From Stratiolaelaps scimitus (lineage: Eukaryota; Arthropoda; Arachnida; Mesostigmata; Laelapidae), in assembly GCA_019614645.1 (NCBI GenBank), contig JABWDB010000047.1, forward strand, positions 124,001 to 188,000: DNA of 64,000 bases, in the 5' to 3' direction. The position numbers and the translations under genes are program-made. Under the pieces are notes generated by a model. It was given only the letters and a program-made list of their open reading frames with translations, had not been told where the DNA came from and searched no databases. Positions 61,600-64,000 of this stretch are shown here, in pieces (positions within the stretch are counted from its first letter, which is position 1; the number at the start of each line of letters is the position of its first letter).

Positions 61600-62200
61600 A
61601 TACCTTGCAAGTAGAATGTTTTTTAAATACGTACTTCAATACCCACGGTTCTTCCCTATTATTCGTGTCTATCAAACATCGTGAATTTCCAGCTTCTATT
61701 CAGATTCAATCGCTTTGTCCGACAACACTGCGGCTCACTGAGTGTAAACGACATCGTTGTTGTTCAACAGTAGCCCGACAATATACTCTTGTCTTCTCTA
61801 GTTAGTACCTACGTATGGGCCGCCTCGGCTATTTATTCCACTTGTGCTGCTGTGGCCTTCCGCCTTTACCCCTTTTCGTTGTCATCATTCATTGCTTGTT
61901 ACTTCGCCTGCTGGTTCCCTCTTGCATTCTACTTTGCTTTGTTTGTCCACCCTCGACTTCTACTAGTTGCGTTTAGTAATCGTCTATTCGCTGTTGTAAT
62001 CAGCAGTGGAGTTATGTCGGCGTTGGGGCCGGATGTGTGTATCACCATTTGTATTGCTGCTTGCTTCTCCAAGGGGTGCTGCACAACTGAGACGAATGTT
62101 CACAACATCAACCGCAGTAACCCAACCCACGTCAACAGCAACCACAGTAAGGACGAAGACAGAAACAGAAGCCATCGACAATGTATGACGACGAAAACAG
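61600..62200. other. Spacer with a hydrophobic open frame, not accepted as a gene
   Basis: A plus-strand frame at 61789-62217 is open for 142 codons and strongly hydrophobic. It has no ATG start and arises from a pyrimidine-rich stretch. Confidence 0.4.
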
Positions 62201-64000
62201 GAGCGAAGAGCATTTGAGTTTCGTGTTGGTGTGGCCTCTTACTGCCTTTTGCGCCCTTGCGGAGTACGCAGACCCGCCGCATCTGGACGAAGGAAAGTCC
62301 GCTCTTCCACCCCCCAATCATCTGGTGCCGTCCAGAGTCCAGTGTCAGGACTCAGTCCAGTGTCAGGACGAGGAGATCGGGCTTGGCGACGAGCTATACA
62401 AACGCCACTCACGAAAATGTCCCATTGACCTTCACGCGTGCCGCACTTGGCGTGTTGTACACAGCGGTGCTACCGTTGGCAGGGACAGAGCCAGCCTTGC
62501 TTCAGGAAGCAAACGATGACGCAGACAACTGCCGAGGCAGTACTTCGTCGGCAAGCAAACCGCCCGCCTTGCCATCACAATGAACGATGAGCAAACACAT
62601 CGAGCAAAGAAAAGACAGGGACAACGCGATCCTTCAGGGATAACGCGGGAACACACACAGATAGAGGTGGCGGCACCGAGCGAGAGCGCGCGAATAGAAT
62701 GAGAACTCGCGTTGCGTTTGTTGTTCGGCGGGCGTATCGTTATCGGCAGTTCACCTCGTTCGTTGTTGCCTTTTGTGTGTACCCCCCCTCGCTGCGTGTT
62801 TGCGCATGTGCTCTGCGTATGCACGTATTGCACGTTTGAATTTGGCGCGAATGATGTGTTCTCAGATTGTTGGAAAGTCTCTCGCTGACTAAGCGCAGCG
62901 AAGCGTCTAACCTCCTTCCGCAGTCGATTGCGTGGCGGCAGAAGATGCGACTGCCGGCTGCAAGGCGGCTTCGGCAGAAGCGTACAGTGGAGGGCTGGCA
63001 GCGCTAGGGAGCTGGTGCAGAGCCGACTTGACTTGTCCACCATATTGTGGCATGCGGTCAGTGCGTGACAACCGTGTGTGCCGAAAGAGCTGGGGACGAC
63101 CTTCGGGGTAGTTTAGGGCCGAATGGATTCTCCGCCAGTTTGGCGGCGAAGGTTCGCTCGTTTGCCAGATGGAAGGAGGTACCGTTTGTGGGGGATGAAG
63201 GGGTGAGCTTAAGTTAGGTTGGCTAACTGGCTAACTAAATCCGCTAGTTCTGCAAAGCTGAGCGAGGCACGCGATGTGCAACCAAGGAGATGGAGTCAGT
63301 GCACGATAGAGGACGCGTGAACCGGCGGACGGATTTTCAGAGAGGGAGAAGGAGAGATGGGCGGGAATGAGGTGGCGAGTGAGTGAGAGGTTGTGGCCAT
63401 TGAGGAACGGTTACATCGAAGTCAAAGGACACCTAAGGGGCATAAGCCGTTGTGTAGTAGAGACAGAGGACGCATACGTTGACGACGACGACGACGACGG
63501 CGACGATGGGAACGAGACGGGAAATGGGAGCGAGTAGTGGAGAGGAAATGGAGAACGAGAGGAAACCCCAAAGACAACGAACACGGAGCAGAGTCTGGAA
63601 CAGTGGACTGTGTCCGTGTGTATGTTTGTGTGGGAGCGCGGCTCCTGAACCCGTTGGGCCGGAAGGAATAAGTCTGCGTTTCTCCTCTTCCACTCCGGCT
63701 TTCCCACCACTCATTTCCCATTCCTTTAGGTGGGCTTACGGACATCAGCTGCCTTTCTGATAGAAGGCGTACACGTCATCGACAGTAAGGACCACATGTG
63801 GTGGCTAAGTTTGAAAACGCACAGAGATAACAACGAATGAGGCAGCGGTGGCATGGGGCATACGGAAGAAACGACAGGAGCATATGCTTCGGTTACGGCT
63901 GCCCCTGCCCTGCCCGTCACAATGAGGAAACAACTCGAGTCGGGCAGCTGACTAGCTAGCTAATTACTCGAACGGTTGCCTGAGATGAGCTCGCTTCAGC
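62201..64000 (-). promoter_or_regulatory. GC-rich, promoter-like region
   Basis: CpG-rich DNA with open frames in most phases, a short direct repeat (CAGTGTCAGGAC at about 62340 and 62358) and a (GAC)n tract at 63479-63500. It resembles the 23.7-25.4 kb promoter zone. It could be the 5' end of the minus-strand gene at 58.4-60.3 kb or of a gene to the right of the window. Confidence 0.35.
63479..63505. repeat. (GAC)n trinucleotide tract
   Basis: Nine near-perfect GAC/GGC units. Confidence 0.9.

Noticed and set aside
61789..62217. Hydrophobic 142-codon open frame resembling a multi-pass membrane protein
   Set aside because: No ATG; hydrophobicity follows from a pyrimidine-rich strand; no family pattern.
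62432..63043. 203-codon open frame on the minus strand
   Set aside because: GC-rich region with many overlapping open frames; no domain or biased codon use seen.
1..64000. CRISPR array, bacterial operon or prophage features
   Set aside because: No regularly spaced repeats with unique spacers and no compact gene strings; the DNA is animal nuclear sequence.

Overview
This is animal nuclear DNA. Its genes are split by short GT-AG introns, it is rich in (TA)n, (GA)n and (AAT)n microsatellites, and it carries a tRNA-headed SINE family and a decayed mariner. The clear genes are metazoan: a tiwaz/KCTD1-KCTD15 type BTB protein, a mitochondrial-type glycerol-3-phosphate acyltransferase and RAD54. The style fits an arthropod, possibly a mite or tick. 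That placement is an inference from overall style and not from a diagnostic marker.

Layout. 1-13 kb is gene-poor. It holds CpG-rich patches, three copies of one SINE family (5.5, 6.4 and 8.8 kb), an imperfect 22-bp-stem hairpin (8.24 kb), a possible minus-strand terminal exon (10.2 kb) and a TATA-associated signal-peptide exon (11.5 kb). 13.2-18.9 kb is the KCTD1/15-like gene (+), with three well-supported core exons and three phase-compatible candidate 5' exons. 19.1-19.9 kb has a broken, unidentified coding-like frame on the minus strand. 21.25-22.1 kb is a two-exon gene for a small secreted glycoprotein with no family I recognise. 22.8-23.6 kb contains tandem and inverted repeats.

23.7-25.4 kb is a CpG-rich promoter zone. 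It ends in a first coding exon that joins in phase to the acyltransferase exons at 34-40.6 kb across a long intron. The summed 15-exon model is 890 codons with consistent phase throughout. 41-45 kb is mostly empty, with two candidate exons. 45.36-48.39 kb is RAD54 (+), complete in five coding exons and starting with the same nine residues as human RAD54L. 48.4-58.4 kb has no convincing gene but a marked concentration of (AAT)n tracts and a long foldback. It lies downstream of the minus-strand gene at 58.4-60.3 kb and could be a very long 3' UTR of that gene. That minus-strand gene encodes a protein with a PPxY motif and an acidic Gly/Phe tail that I cannot name; only its last five exons are assigned. 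A mariner pseudogene (60.4-61.6 kb) probably sits in its intron, and 62.2-64 kb is GC-rich and promoter-like.

The genes do not form a functional pathway. They are independent housekeeping or developmental genes (lipid synthesis, recombination repair, transcription-linked BTB adaptor) separated by repeat-bearing spacers. Reading was by eye. Splice junctions were accepted only where AG/GT sites, reading phase and, for known families, remembered protein architecture agreed.
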